Assembly: GCF_900100275.1 (NCBI RefSeq)
Contig: NZ_FNET01000003.1
Span: forward strand, 1 to 64,000
Source of the DNA: Lentzea albidocapillata subsp. violacea
Lineage (GTDB): Bacteria > Actinomycetota > Actinomycetes > Mycobacteriales > Pseudonocardiaceae
DNA: 64,000 bases
Direction of reading: 5' to 3'
Both the position numbers and the translations under genes were made by a program. The notes beneath the pieces were generated by a model. That model was not told the origin of the DNA and searched no databases. It saw only the letters and a list, made by a program, of their open reading frames with translations. Of the stretch, positions 23,205 to 31,849 are shown piece by piece. The number at the start of each line of letters is the position of its first letter. The stretch's first letter is position 1.

Positions 23205-24539
23205 ATGGCCCGCCTGTTCGGCACCGACGGTGTACGCGGTCTCGCCAACGCCGATCTCACCCCCGAGCTCGCGATGTCCGTCGCCGCCGCGGCGGCAAGG
23301 GTGCTCGCCGAGCACGACCGCTCCCACCGCCCGGTCGCCGTCGTCGGCCGCGATCCCAGGGCGAGCAGCGAGATGCTCGACGCCGCCGTCACCGCCGGTC
23401 TGACCTCGGCCGGTGCGGACGTGCTGCGCGTCGGCGCCCTGCCCACGCCCGCCGTCGCGTACCTGGTCGCCGCGCTCGGCGCCGACATCGGCGTGATGAT
23501 CTCCGCGTCGCACAACGCGATGCCGGACAACGGGATCAAGCTCTTCGCCGCCGGTGGCCACAAGCTGCCCGACTCGGTCGAGGACGAGATCGAGCAGCAC
23601 ATGGGCACCGGTTTCGACCGTCCCACCGGTGCCGCGATCGGCCGCGTGCGCGACGTTCCCGACGCCGAGATCCAGTACGTCGAGCACCTGATCAAGGTCA
23701 CACCGCACCGCCTCGACGGCCTCAAGGTCGTGGTGGACTGCGCGAACGGTGCCGCGTCGGTGGCCGCACCGGACGCGTACCGCCGCGCCGGGGCCGAGGT
23801 GATCGCGATCAACGCGAACCCGGACGGCCTCAACATCAACGACGGCTGCGGTTCCACCCACATCGACGTCGTCGCCGCCGCGGTCCGCGAGCACGGTGCC
23901 GACCTCGGCATCGCGCACGACGGTGACGCCGACCGCTGCCTCGCCGTGGACGCCGAGGGCAACCCGGTCGACGGCGACCAGATCCTCGCGGTCCTCGCGC
24001 TCGCCATGCGCGACGCGGGCGAGCTGTTCGAGGACACGCTCGTCGCGACCGTGATGAGCAACCTCGGCCTGCACATCGCCATGCGCGAGTCGTCGATCCG
24101 CCTGCGCACCACCGCGGTCGGCGACCGCTACGTACTGCAGGACCTCAAGGCCGGCGGCTACTCGCTAGGCGGCGAGCAGTCGGGCCACGTCGTGCTGCCC
24201 GCGCACGCCACCACCGGCGACGGCCTGCTCACCGCGCTGCGCCTGATGGCCCGCATGGCCGAGACCGGCAAGTCGCTCGCCGACCTCGCCTCGGTGATGC
24301 GCCGCCTCCCCCAGGTCCTGATCAACGTGAAGGTCACCGACAAGGCGGCCGTCGCCAAGGCCTCGTCGGTCAGCGAGGCCGTCGCAGCCGTCGAGGCCGA
24401 GCTCGGCGACACCGGCCGCGTGCTGCTGCGCCCGTCCGGCACCGAGCAGCTCGTGCGGGTGATGGTCGAGGCCACCAGCCACGAACAGGCCCAGTCCGCC
24501 GCGCAGCGCCTGGCCGGTGTGGTTTCCTCGGTGCACTGA
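23205..24539 (+). CDS. glmM: Phosphoglucosamine mutase
   Basis: 444 aa cytoplasmic enzyme converting glucosamine-6-phosphate to glucosamine-1-phosphate for UDP-GlcNAc and peptidoglycan. It opens [20 protein letters not shown]. The phosphorylated serine is Ser102 in [12 protein letters not shown], the metal loop is HDGDADR, and the C-terminal phosphate site is [14 protein letters not shown]. The ATG at 23205 has CGGAGG 4 bases upstream; the frame is open further upstream, but that part lies in the terminator. glmS, the previous step of the pathway, lies about 5.5 kb downstream. Confidence 0.98.
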   Translation: MARLFGTDGVRGLANADLTPELAMSVAAAAARVLAEHDRSHRPVAVVGRDPRASSEMLDAAVTAGLTSAGADVLRVGALPTPAVAYLVAALGADIGVMISASHNAMPDNGIKLFAAGGHKLPDSVEDEIEQHMGTGFDRPTGAAIGRVRDVPDAEIQYVEHLIKVTPHRLDGLKVVVDCANGAASVAAPDAYRRAGAEVIAINANPDGLNINDGCGSTHIDVVAAAVREHGADLGIAHDGDADRCLAVDAEGNPVDGDQILAVLALAMRDAGELFEDTLVATVMSNLGLHIAMRESSIRLRTTAVGDRYVLQDLKAGGYSLGGEQSGHVVLPAHATTGDGLLTALRLMARMAETGKSLADLASVMRRLPQVLINVKVTDKAAVAKASSVSEAVAAVEAELGDTGRVLLRPSGTEQLVRVMVEATSHEQAQSAAQRLAGVVSSVH

Positions 24540-24557
24540 GGACAGAGGGGGCTGGGG

Positions 24558-24773
24558 ATGGGGATGACCATGTTGATGTTGCTCGTACTCCTGGTGCTGC
24601 TGGGAGGTGTGACAGCGGTCATCGTCGTCGTTGTCGTGACATCGAAGCGCAAACCCGTCGCCCAGCCCCCGTTCCCGCCCGGTCACGGACATCCGCAGCA
24701 GCTCTACCCGCCCCAGGGGTATCCGCAGCAGCCCCATCCGCAGCAGGGTCCGCCCCCGCCGAACGGGTGGTGA
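24558..24773 (+). CDS. Small single-pass membrane protein with Pro/Gln-rich tail
   Basis: 71 aa. One transmembrane helix (about residues 4-28, LMLLVLLVLLGGVTAVIVVV) is followed by a basic stop (TSKRK) and a tail of PQQ/PP repeats (HPQQLYPPQGYPQQPHPQQG). AGAGGGGG lies about 10 bases upstream of the ATG. It follows glmM by 18 bases. The tail resembles those of other small actinobacterial membrane proteins, including the one encoded at 28382-29014. Function unknown. Confidence 0.5.
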   Translation: MGMTMLMLLVLLVLLGGVTAVIVVVVVTSKRKPVAQPPFPPGHGHPQQLYPPQGYPQQPHPQQGPPPPNGW

Positions 24774-24826
24774 CCGGCGCCGCCACTCGATCAGCGGTGA
24801 TCATCAGCGCCTTGCGCCGGATGGCT

Positions 24827-24841
24827 GTTTACTAAGGCAAC
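24827..24841 (+). promoter_or_regulatory. Conserved element upstream of the second esx-type operon
   Basis: GTTTACTAAGGCAAC, the near copy (13 of 15) of the element at 20880-20894. It lies 105 bases upstream of the Esx-like gene at 24946, almost the same distance as the first copy from its gene. It may coordinate the two substrate operons. Confidence 0.5.
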
Positions 24842-24945
24842 CGACATCACGGAGCTCCGGTCACCGGGTGATCCGAGCTGGCACTGTATGGCGGAACCCG
24901 ATGAGACCGAACTGCGTCAGATCGGGGACAAGGGGAGGCGAGCGA

Positions 24946-25239
24946 ATGTCCGGGTTCGGCGTACAGTCCGGCGATTTGACCAAGACGGCGGGGACGTACG
25001 AGGCAGAGGGATCGGCACTGATCCAGATGAAGCCCTCGGTCGTACCAGGCGTGGCCGCCGGGCAGGTCGGCCGCAAGTTCCAGGCCGTCGCCCCGACGTA
25101 CAAGACGTTCTTCGACAAGTTCGGTACGAGCCTGGAGAAGTTCGGCAAAGAGGCGACCGGCATCGCCACGCGCCTGAAGGACGTCGCCAAGACGTACGAG
25201 TCGAACGAGGCGCAGACCTCGAGCCAGTACAAGGGGTAA
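24946..25239 (+). CDS. Esx/EspC-like helical-hairpin secretion protein
   Basis: 97 aa, all-helical (LTKTAGTYEAEGSALIQMKP ... LEKFGKEATGIATRLKDVAK), with no canonical WXG. The C-terminal YESNE fits the YxxxD/E export signal. AGGGGAGG lies 7 bases before the ATG. The large WXG protein starts 6 bases after its stop, so the two are probably co-translated and may bind each other, as small Esx/EspC proteins do with larger partners. Confidence 0.8.
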   Translation: MSGFGVQSGDLTKTAGTYEAEGSALIQMKPSVVPGVAAGQVGRKFQAVAPTYKTFFDKFGTSLEKFGKEATGIATRLKDVAKTYESNEAQTSSQYKG

Positions 25240-25245
25240 CGAGTC

Positions 25246-27918
25246 GTGGCGGATCAGACCGAGATCAAGAAGCTCCTCGACGACCCGAACGTCACGCCGG
25301 AGACCAAGAAGCAACTCGTGCGCGCCCTCGCCGGCGCCGGCGCTCCCCAGGAAGAGGTCGAGCGCTACGGCAAGGCGAACGGGGTGGACGTCCCGGACGA
25401 CCCGAGCGTGGGCGATCACGTGGTGGGCGCGGTGCTCGCGCCGTTGACGCTGGGCTTCAGCGCGTCCAACAACGTCCGCAAGGAGATCGAGCACGGCGCC
25501 TTCACGATGGAGGGCGAGGACGCGGACAAGCTCGTCAAGAAGGCGGGCGAGGAGCGCGAGCTCGGTGCTACCCAGAAGGTCCTGAACGAGCAGGGTGACG
25601 TTCCGAACAGCAACACGCTGCTCGACGCCGGCGCCCCCGGTCTGCGGTTCTTCGAGAAGTTCATCCCGGTCTACGCCAAGGCCGCGCAGGCCTGCGGTCA
25701 CCAGGGTGCCGCGCCGAACCTGCAGGGCGACATCTACCGCAAGTACGACGAGGTCCGCGACATCGACTTCGCGAAGTTCCGCGAGGACGCGCACAAGCTC
25801 ACCGAGAACGTCAAGAAGGCGGAGGCGCACGACAACGCGCTGGGCACCGCCTGGAACGGGCTCGGCTCCTGGGAGGGTCCGGCGGCGGAGGCCGCACGCG
25901 GCTACCAGACCAAGTTCGCCGGCACCTCGAAGACGTTCGTGCAGCAGGCGGGCACGGCCCCCGGTGTGATCACCGGCGGCGTGACCACCATGCAGAAGCA
26001 CGTCAAGGACTTCGCGCAGCAGATCCACGACCAGTACTCGGAGAAGTGCGGCGGTCTGACGGTCGAGGAGGCCGAGACCGCGATCCGCCACGCGAACGGC
26101 GACCTCTTCGAGAACGACGGCGGTGTCCTCGACTGGCTCGTCGGCGTGCCGGACAAGCTCTTCGGCGCCGTGACCGGTGCGATCTGTGGCGGTCCGCTGG
26201 GTCTGCTCGCGGGCCTGGGCTGGGGCGGCTGGATCTCCAGCACCCGCGACAACATCATCAACAACGCCAAGCAGAAGCTGAAGGCGCTCTGCGAGGAGTT
26301 CGACGGCAAGAAGAAGGCGTTCGACGGCTACTGCCAGGCCGTGCATACCGGTGTCCAGAGCGACTACGACGCGATGTTCAAGGGCCTCGAGGCGGCGTTC
26401 GGCAACGACCCGTTCGGGAAGGTCGGCGACCCGCCCCCGTTCACCGAGCAGGGCGGCGGCCGCAAGCCCGTCGACAACGGCGGCGGTGGCGGCGGCGGCA
26501 GCCCGAGTGGTGGCGGCGGTCCGAGTGGTGGCGGCGGTGGCACGCCGGAGATCCCGAAGCCGGAGAACCCGCTCGACAAGGACGGTGACGGCAAGCCGGA
26601 CGTCCCCGGTGACACCGACGGCGACGGCAAGCCCGACGACCTCGACGGTGACGGCAAGCCCGACCAGCCGAAGCCCGAGGAAGAGCTCGAGACCGTCACG
26701 GTCACGGCCGGCGACAACACGATCAAGGTCACGGAGCCCGACTCGAACGGGCACGTGAAGATGACGATCGACACGCCGAAGGGCGAGCCGAAGACCTACG
26801 ACCTGGACTTCAGCAAGAACCCCGAGGCCGCCAAGGCCCTGATGGGGCAGAACGGCACGCAGGCCATCACCAACATGGCCAACCAGCTCACCGCCTCGAA
26901 CCCGGCTGCGGGCGCGCAGGCTCCCGCCGCCGGTGGCGCCCCCATGGCCGGTGGCACCCCGGCACCCGGTGGCATGGCCCCTGGTGAGGGCCCGCTCGGT
27001 TCGGAGTCGAACCCCATCCCCGTCGAGGTAGGCGAGGACGGCAAGATCCACATCGAGCAGGACGGCGTCAACTTCACCGCCGAGGTCAACGCCGACACCG
27101 GCGAGATCAACCTGACCGCGGACGACGGCGACGGCACGCCCGACAAGATCGGCGTGAGCTTCGGCGAGGACGAGAACCCCGCCGCGCAGACTCCTGGATC
27201 CGAGTCCGGTCCCGGCGGGGGCGGCTCCGACGGCGCCAGGCTCGAGGACGGCCTGCGCACCCCGGAGGCCGACTTCCCGGAGCCCGTCACGACGCTGCCG
27301 GCCGATGCCGACTTCCAGCCGATGCCGGCGCCCGCCGGTGAGCAGGTCTGGAGCTCGCCGGGGGAGGCCGCGCCGAACGTGGCCGAGCGCTTCCAGGACT
27401 CGATGGCCCGCAGCTACATCGAGGACAACGGCATCATGCCGAGTCTCGGTGAGCCCAGGATCTCCGCGGAGAACCCGCAGTTCGCCCAGGCAGCGGACAG
27501 CACGACGACCTCCGGCGTCTCGTTCACCGGCGGCGGCAGCGAGTCCGTGCTCGGCAGTTCGAACGCCGACAGCGCGTGGAGCAGCCCGAACTCGAGCGAC
27601 AGCAACGGCGGCTCGTTCAACACGAACCCCTCCGAAGCGGGCCAGCCGGGCGCGGCGAACCTGCCGTCCATGCAGGACGCCGGCGGTCAGGCGCCGAGCG
27701 GTGCCGCCTCCGGCGGCATGATGGGTGGCGGCGGCATGATGGGCGGCGGCATGGCCGGCGCCGGAGCAGGCGGCCAGCAGGGCGGCGACTCCGAGCGCGG
27801 GGCCAGCCAGTGGCGCACCACGGGCACGTTGTTCGACGACGACAACAGCAACCCGTTGAGCGCCATGCAGACCACGCTGGGCGAAGACCGAGGAGAGGCC
27901 GCCAACCCATGGCGATGA
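25246..27918 (+). CDS. Large putative type VII substrate with WXG domain and calcium-binding-type repeats
   Basis: 890 aa from a GTG with AAGGGG upstream. The helical N-terminal part (1 to about 400) contains a WXG turn at Trp209 (LGSWEGPAAEAARG) and a hydrophobic glycine-rich helix (LFGAVTGAICGGPLGLLAGL). A Gly/Ser/Pro linker leads to three tandem DxDGDGKPD units from residue 444, like type-3 thrombospondin calcium sites. Two beta-rich segments follow (ETVTVTAGDNTIKVTEPDSN; EDGKIHIEQDGVNFTAEVN). The end is low complexity with MMGGGGMMGGGMAG from Met825, QQGGDSE, and WRTTGTLFDDD at Trp856. It overlaps the next gene by 10 bases. A secreted or surface-exposed role is inferred. Confidence 0.75.
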   Translation: MADQTEIKKLLDDPNVTPETKKQLVRALAGAGAPQEEVERYGKANGVDVPDDPSVGDHVVGAVLAPLTLGFSASNNVRKEIEHGAFTMEGEDADKLVKKAGEERELGATQKVLNEQGDVPNSNTLLDAGAPGLRFFEKFIPVYAKAAQACGHQGAAPNLQGDIYRKYDEVRDIDFAKFREDAHKLTENVKKAEAHDNALGTAWNGLGSWEGPAAEAARGYQTKFAGTSKTFVQQAGTAPGVITGGVTTMQKHVKDFAQQIHDQYSEKCGGLTVEEAETAIRHANGDLFENDGGVLDWLVGVPDKLFGAVTGAICGGPLGLLAGLGWGGWISSTRDNIINNAKQKLKALCEEFDGKKKAFDGYCQAVHTGVQSDYDAMFKGLEAAFGNDPFGKVGDPPPFTEQGGGRKPVDNGGGGGGGSPSGGGGPSGGGGGTPEIPKPENPLDKDGDGKPDVPGDTDGDGKPDDLDGDGKPDQPKPEEELETVTVTAGDNTIKVTEPDSNGHVKMTIDTPKGEPKTYDLDFSKNPEAAKALMGQNGTQAITNMANQLTASNPAAGAQAPAAGGAPMAGGTPAPGGMAPGEGPLGSESNPIPVEVGEDGKIHIEQDGVNFTAEVNADTGEINLTADDGDGTPDKIGVSFGEDENPAAQTPGSESGPGGGGSDGARLEDGLRTPEADFPEPVTTLPADADFQPMPAPAGEQVWSSPGEAAPNVAERFQDSMARSYIEDNGIMPSLGEPRISAENPQFAQAADSTTTSGVSFTGGGSESVLGSSNADSAWSSPNSSDSNGGSFNTNPSEAGQPGAANLPSMQDAGGQAPSGAASGGMMGGGGMMGGGMAGAGAGGQQGGDSERGASQWRTTGTLFDDDNSNPLSAMQTTLGEDRGEAANPWR

Positions 27919-28349
27919 TCGGGGAAGTGGACCCGCGCGTCCAGGCACTGTACGACGACAACCTGGCCAAGACCCGCCGCGCCACCGCCGAGGTCTCGGC
28001 CGAGCTCAAGGCGGGCCAGGACAAGGTCGCCGCCGACATCGCGGCGCGCGAGGACAAGCACAAGCGCGACCTCACCGAGGCCCGCGAGAGCGCCGAGAAC
28101 CTCGTCAAGCAGGGCGAGAAGCAGCAACCGCGCAAGCCGCAGTGGGAACGCCCCGAGCGCGGCACGGGCGAGATGGCGTTCGGGCCGGAGGACGACGACG
28201 GCTACGCACCGGCACCCCAGGCGGCCACTCCGCCGCCTCCGCCCGTGGCTCCCGCCCCGGTCGCGCCACCGCCTCCGCCGGCCCGCCCGCGGCGTGCGGC
28301 GCCGGTGGACGACGATGACGACCTGAGCGGCCAGACCTGGCTGAGCTGA
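27909..28349 (+). CDS. Coiled-coil, Pro-rich small protein of the secretion operon
   Basis: 146 aa. Residues about 5-70 form a charged helix predicted to coil (LAKTRRATAEVSAELKAGQD, REDKHKRDLTEARESAENL). The C-terminal half is Pro/Ala-rich and ends in VDDDDDLSGQTWLS. No signal peptide. The ATG at 27909 has AGGAGAGG 10 bases upstream and lies inside the end of the preceding gene, so expression is coupled. The acidic end with Gln-Thr-Trp recalls the WRTTG...DDD tail of its neighbour. Possibly a chaperone or partner for it; family not recognised. Confidence 0.7.
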   Translation: MAMIGEVDPRVQALYDDNLAKTRRATAEVSAELKAGQDKVAADIAAREDKHKRDLTEARESAENLVKQGEKQQPRKPQWERPERGTGEMAFGPEDDDGYAPAPQAATPPPPPVAPAPVAPPPPPARPRRAAPVDDDDDLSGQTWLS

Positions 28350-28381
28350 CCGGTCTCCAGGGCTTCATGCGGAGCCCGAGA

Positions 28382-29014
28382 TCAGCGCGGCGGGCCGTAG
28401 CCCGGTGGCGGCGGACCCTGCGGCGGGCCGTAGCCGGGAGGCGGCTGCTGGGGCTGTCCGTAGCCGGGCGGCGGCGCCTGCTGCGGGAACCCGCCCTGCG
28501 GATGGCCGGCGGCGGGCTTCAGGGCGTTGGTCACGGGCGGCAGGATCGCGAGGGCCCCGACGACCAAGGTCAACCCGGCCGCGACGTAGGTGTCGCTGGT
28601 GCCGCTCCAACCGAGCTGGTCGTAGTAGAAGAAGTGGCATCCGGCGGCGAGCAGGCCCAGCAGGACCGCACCGGCGACGAGGAACGCGCCGGGCATCTTG
28701 CGCAGGACGATCAGCAACGCGCCGAAGATCAGCACCGCCGCCGTGAGCAGCTTGAGCACCATGTCGGCGATGCTCAACGGGACCAGCAGGTCGCCGTTGC
28801 CGCCGGTCGTCGCCAGCAGCCTCGCGACGACGTCCGGTTCCGACTCGTGCGGGCGCTTGATGATGATCCTCATGACCCCGAGGACCGCCCAGTACACGGC
28901 GACTCCACCTGCGCCTACCGCCGCGATGATCGCCATCGCGAAGTTCCCGCGCTTCGGTGGCGGTGGACCCCACTGCTGCTGCGGCTGTTGCTGCTGCCAG
29001 CCCTGATTCGGCAT
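28382..29014 (-). CDS. Integral membrane protein with Pro/Gln-rich termini
   Basis: 210 aa from the ATG at 29014; TTG at 29026 or GTG at 29017 are possible, and no start has a good ribosome site. The N-terminus is Gln/Pro-rich (NQGWQQQQPQQQWGPPPP). Four transmembrane helices follow (FAMAIIAAVGAGGVAVYWAV; LLTAAVLIFGALLIVL; GAFLVAGAVLLGLLAAGCHF; VAAGLTLVVGALAILPPV). The C-terminus has repeats of GYGPPQGPPPP. Such tails are common in actinobacterial membrane proteins of unknown function. It is convergent with the secretion operon and 13 bases downstream of the hydrolase gene on the same strand. Confidence 0.75.
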   Translation of the reverse strand: MPNQGWQQQQPQQQWGPPPPKRGNFAMAIIAAVGAGGVAVYWAVLGVMRIIIKRPHESEPDVVARLLATTGGNGDLLVPLSIADMVLKLLTAAVLIFGALLIVLRKMPGAFLVAGAVLLGLLAAGCHFFYYDQLGWSGTSDTYVAAGLTLVVGALAILPPVTNALKPAAGHPQGGFPQQAPPPGYGQPQQPPPGYGPPQGPPPPGYGPPR

Positions 29015-29027
29015 CACGCCGAGCAAC

Positions 29028-29855
29028 CTAGCGGCTGCGCAGGGCTTCCCGCTGGAAGGCCAGGTTCGCGTTCTTCAGGTCACTGTCCAGCAGTTCGTCG
29101 TACGTGCGCTCGCCGGTCAGCACGCGCAGCAGGAACGCGGTGACGAACGCGCGGCCGAGCTTGTGCGATCCGCGTTCCGCACTGCCGTCCAGCATGAGAT
29201 CGCTCCAATGCCTGCCCTCGGTGAAGCCGAGGTGCGAGGCCTTGGGCAGCAGCCGCAGTTGCACGGGGCCGCCCCACGCGGACGCGATCGCCTCGGCGTG
29301 GCCGACCGGTGGTGCGATGCGGTCCTCGCCCGCCGCGAGGTGCAGGCCGGGCGCGCGTACGTCGCGGGCCGCGTCCAGTGCCGAGGGACGCGTCTCCGTT
29401 GCGGCCAAAGTCACAACGGCGCGGACGCGGTCCGCGGTGGACGCTGCCAGCACGGCCGCGCCGCCGCCCATCGAGTGTCCGGCCAGCGCGAGCCGGGCCG
29501 GGTCGACGCTGATCTCCCCGGTGCCGAGTCGCACGCCGGTGCAGATGTCCAATGTGGTCAGCAGGTTCGCCGCCAGCACTCGTGACGACAGCAGCAGCCC
29601 GCGTTCCACGGCCGGTGCCGCGGCGACCACGCCCCAGGACGCCAGGTGCCGCAAAAGGCCGTGGTAGCGCCGTACAGGCTGCATCCAGCCGTGTCCGAAC
29701 GCGACGGCGGGCAGACCGAGGCCGGACTGCGGCGCGAAGATCACGCCCGGCAGGCCGACGAGCGCTAGGTCGCCGCGCAGCACGGGGTGCGGGCCGGGCC
29801 TGCTGAGCTGCTCGAGGGCCTGTTTCGCGGTCAGCGTGATCACGCGGCGAGCCAT
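29028..29855 (-). CDS. Alpha/beta hydrolase (dienelactone hydrolase/esterase-like)
   Basis: 275 aa from the ATG at 29855 (MARRVITLTAKQALEQL); an upstream in-frame GTG at 29891 exists and the ribosome site is poor for both. The nucleophile elbow is GHSMGGG with Ser128, followed by the acid/His region (LHLAAGEDRIAPPVGHAEAI; KASHLGFTEG). GHGWMQP is the oxyanion region. There is no signal peptide. The substrate is unknown; the closest recognised shape is the small esterase/dienelactone hydrolase group. The gene is divergent from glmS. Confidence 0.8.
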   Translation of the reverse strand: MARRVITLTAKQALEQLSRPGPHPVLRGDLALVGLPGVIFAPQSGLGLPAVAFGHGWMQPVRRYHGLLRHLASWGVVAAAPAVERGLLLSSRVLAANLLTTLDICTGVRLGTGEISVDPARLALAGHSMGGGAAVLAASTADRVRAVVTLAATETRPSALDAARDVRAPGLHLAAGEDRIAPPVGHAEAIASAWGGPVQLRLLPKASHLGFTEGRHWSDLMLDGSAERGSHKLGRAFVTAFLLRVLTGERTYDELLDSDLKNANLAFQREALRSR

Positions 29856-29976
29856 GCCGTGAACCGTAGTCGATCCTGTCGTCCGCACCACACCCGAGAT
29901 TGGTCTACACCATACGTGCGTTTGACCAGCGCAAACAGAGCACTCTCACTCATTAGGGTTAGCAGCGTGGTCTAGC

Positions 29977-29982
29977 TAGTCT
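29977..29982 (+). promoter_or_regulatory. -10 box for a probable leaderless glmS transcript
   Basis: TAGTCT ends 7 bases before the GTG of glmS, and no Shine-Dalgarno-like sequence separates them. This spacing would place the transcription start at or next to the start codon. The same hexamer stands before the kinase gene at 63841. Confidence 0.5.
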
Positions 29983-29989
29983 GTTTCCC

Positions 29990-31849
29990 GTGTGCGGAAT
30001 CGTGGGATACGTGGGTCACCAGTCGGCGCTCGACGTCGTGCTGGACGGGTTGAGGCGCCTCGAATACCGGGGTTACGACTCAGCGGGCGTCGCGGTCGTG
30101 ACAGGCGACGACCTCGCCGTCGAACGCAAGGCCGGACGGCTGCAGAACCTGGAGACGAGGCTCGACGAGGTGGGCCGCGAGAACTTCGTGGGCACCGTCG
30201 GCATGGGCCACACCCGGTGGGCGACGCACGGCGCGCCGATCGACAAGAACTCGCACCCGCACCGCGACGCCACGAACCGCGTCGCCGTGGTGCACAACGG
30301 CATCATCGAGAACTTCCTCGCGCTGCGCGCCGAACTCGAAGGCCTCGGCGTCGAGATGGCGTCCGACACCGACACCGAGACGGTCGCGCACCTCGTGGCG
30401 TTCGCCTACGCCGAGGGCGACACGAAGGGTGACCTGCCTGCCAGCGTGCGCAAGATCGCCCGCCGGCTCGAGGGCGCGTTCACGCTCGTGATCACGCACG
30501 CCGACGAGCCCGACCAGGTCGTCGCCGCGCGCCGCAACTCGCCGCTGGTCGTCGGCGTCGGCGAGAACGAGTACTTCGTCGCGAGCGACGTGGCCGCGTT
30601 CATCGCGCACACCAAGGAAGCCGTCGAGCTGGGTCAGGACCAGATGGTCGTGCTGACCCGCGACGGTTACGAGGTCACCGACTTCGACGGCGAGGTCGCG
30701 CAGGCCAAGCCGTTCACGGTCAACTGGGACCTCAGCGCCGCCGAGAAGGGCGGCCACGAGTACTTCATGCTCAAGGAGATCGAGGAGCAGCCGGAGGCGC
30801 TGGCGAACACGCTGCGCGGCCACTTCGCGAACGGCCGGATCGTCCTCGACGAGCAGCGCCTCTCCGACCAGGACCTGCGTGACGTCGACAAGGTCTTCGT
30901 CATCGCCTGCGGCAGCGCGTACCACTCCGGTCTCGTCGCGAAGTACGCGATCGAGCACTGGACCCGCCTGCCCGTCGAGGTCGAGCTGGCCTCCGAGTTC
31001 CGCTACCGCGACCCGGTGCTCGACCGCGACACGCTCGTCGTCGCCGTCTCGCAGTCCGGCGAGACCGCGGACACGCTGGAAGCCGTGCGCCACGCACGCG
31101 CGCAGAAGGCCCGCGTCCTGGCCGTCTGCAACACCAACGGCGCGCAGATCCCGCGCGAGTCCGACGCCGTCCTCTACACGCACGCCGGTCCGGAGATCGG
31201 TGTCGCGTCGACGAAGGCGTTCCTCGCCCAGATCGCCGCGAACTACCTGGTGGGCCTGGCCCTGGCGCAGGCCCGCGGCACCAAGTACCCGGACGAGGTC
31301 GCCCGCGAGTTCCACGAGCTGGAGGCCATGCCCGAGGCCGTGCGGCGCGTGCTCGGCACGACCGAGCAGGTCCGTGCGCTCGGCCGTGAGCTCGCCGACT
31401 CGAAGGCGGTGCTGTTCCTCGGCCGCCACGTCGGCTACCCGGTGGCACTGGAAGGCGCGCTCAAGCTCAAGGAGCTCGCCTACATGCACGCCGAGGGCTT
31501 CGCGGCCGGCGAGCTCAAGCACGGCCCGATCGCGCTGATCGAGGAGAACCTCCCGGTCGTCGTGGTCATGCCGTCGCCGAAGGGCCGTGCCGTCCTGCAC
31601 TCGAAGCTGGTGTCGAACATCAGCGAGATCCAGGCCCGCGGCGCCCGCACGATCGTGATCGCGGAGGAGGGCGACGAGACGGTGCGCCCGTTCGCGGACC
31701 ACCTGATCGAGATCCCGGCCGTCCCGACGCTGCTGCAGCCGCTCATCTCGACCGTGCCGCTGCAGATCCTCGCGGCGGAGATCGCGAAGAGCCGCGGCTA
31801 CGACGTCGACAAGCCTCGCAACCTGGCGAAGTCCGTTACCGTCGAGTGA
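29990..31849 (+). CDS. glmS: Glutamine-fructose-6-phosphate aminotransferase (isomerizing)
   Basis: 619 aa cytoplasmic enzyme making glucosamine-6-phosphate, the entry to UDP-GlcNAc. The N-terminal class II amidotransferase domain begins with the catalytic Cys2 (MCGIVGYVGHQS), which fixes the GTG start at 29990. Two SIS sugar-isomerase domains occupy about 290-600 (CGSAYHSGL, VSQSGETADTLEA, ASTKAFLAQ). The C-terminus reads KPRNLAKSVTVE, as in all GlmS. Translation is probably leaderless. There is no room for a glmS ribozyme: the hydrolase gene lies only 134 bases away and no such fold is seen. Confidence 0.98.
   Translation: MCGIVGYVGHQSALDVVLDGLRRLEYRGYDSAGVAVVTGDDLAVERKAGRLQNLETRLDEVGRENFVGTVGMGHTRWATHGAPIDKNSHPHRDATNRVAVVHNGIIENFLALRAELEGLGVEMASDTDTETVAHLVAFAYAEGDTKGDLPASVRKIARRLEGAFTLVITHADEPDQVVAARRNSPLVVGVGENEYFVASDVAAFIAHTKEAVELGQDQMVVLTRDGYEVTDFDGEVAQAKPFTVNWDLSAAEKGGHEYFMLKEIEEQPEALANTLRGHFANGRIVLDEQRLSDQDLRDVDKVFVIACGSAYHSGLVAKYAIEHWTRLPVEVELASEFRYRDPVLDRDTLVVAVSQSGETADTLEAVRHARAQKARVLAVCNTNGAQIPRESDAVLYTHAGPEIGVASTKAFLAQIAANYLVGLALAQARGTKYPDEVAREFHELEAMPEAVRRVLGTTEQVRALGRELADSKAVLFLGRHVGYPVALEGALKLKELAYMHAEGFAAGELKHGPIALIEENLPVVVVMPSPKGRAVLHSKLVSNISEIQARGARTIVIAEEGDETVRPFADHLIEIPAVPTLLQPLISTVPLQILAAEIAKSRGYDVDKPRNLAKSVTVE

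Noticed and set aside
26575..26660. CRISPR-like short tandem repeat
   Set aside because: The units are in-frame codons for DxDGDGKPD in a coding sequence; there are no spacers of unique sequence.
24847..27948. Open frame of 1033 codons on the minus strand, opposite the 890 aa secretion protein
   Set aside because: Repetitive Val/Arg/Leu text with no domain; the plus strand has ribosome sites, WXG and repeat motifs and operon overlaps.
29856..29989. glmS ribozyme or riboswitch upstream of glmS
   Set aside because: The 134-base interval holds no matching fold, the start looks leaderless, and this ribozyme is known mainly from Firmicutes.
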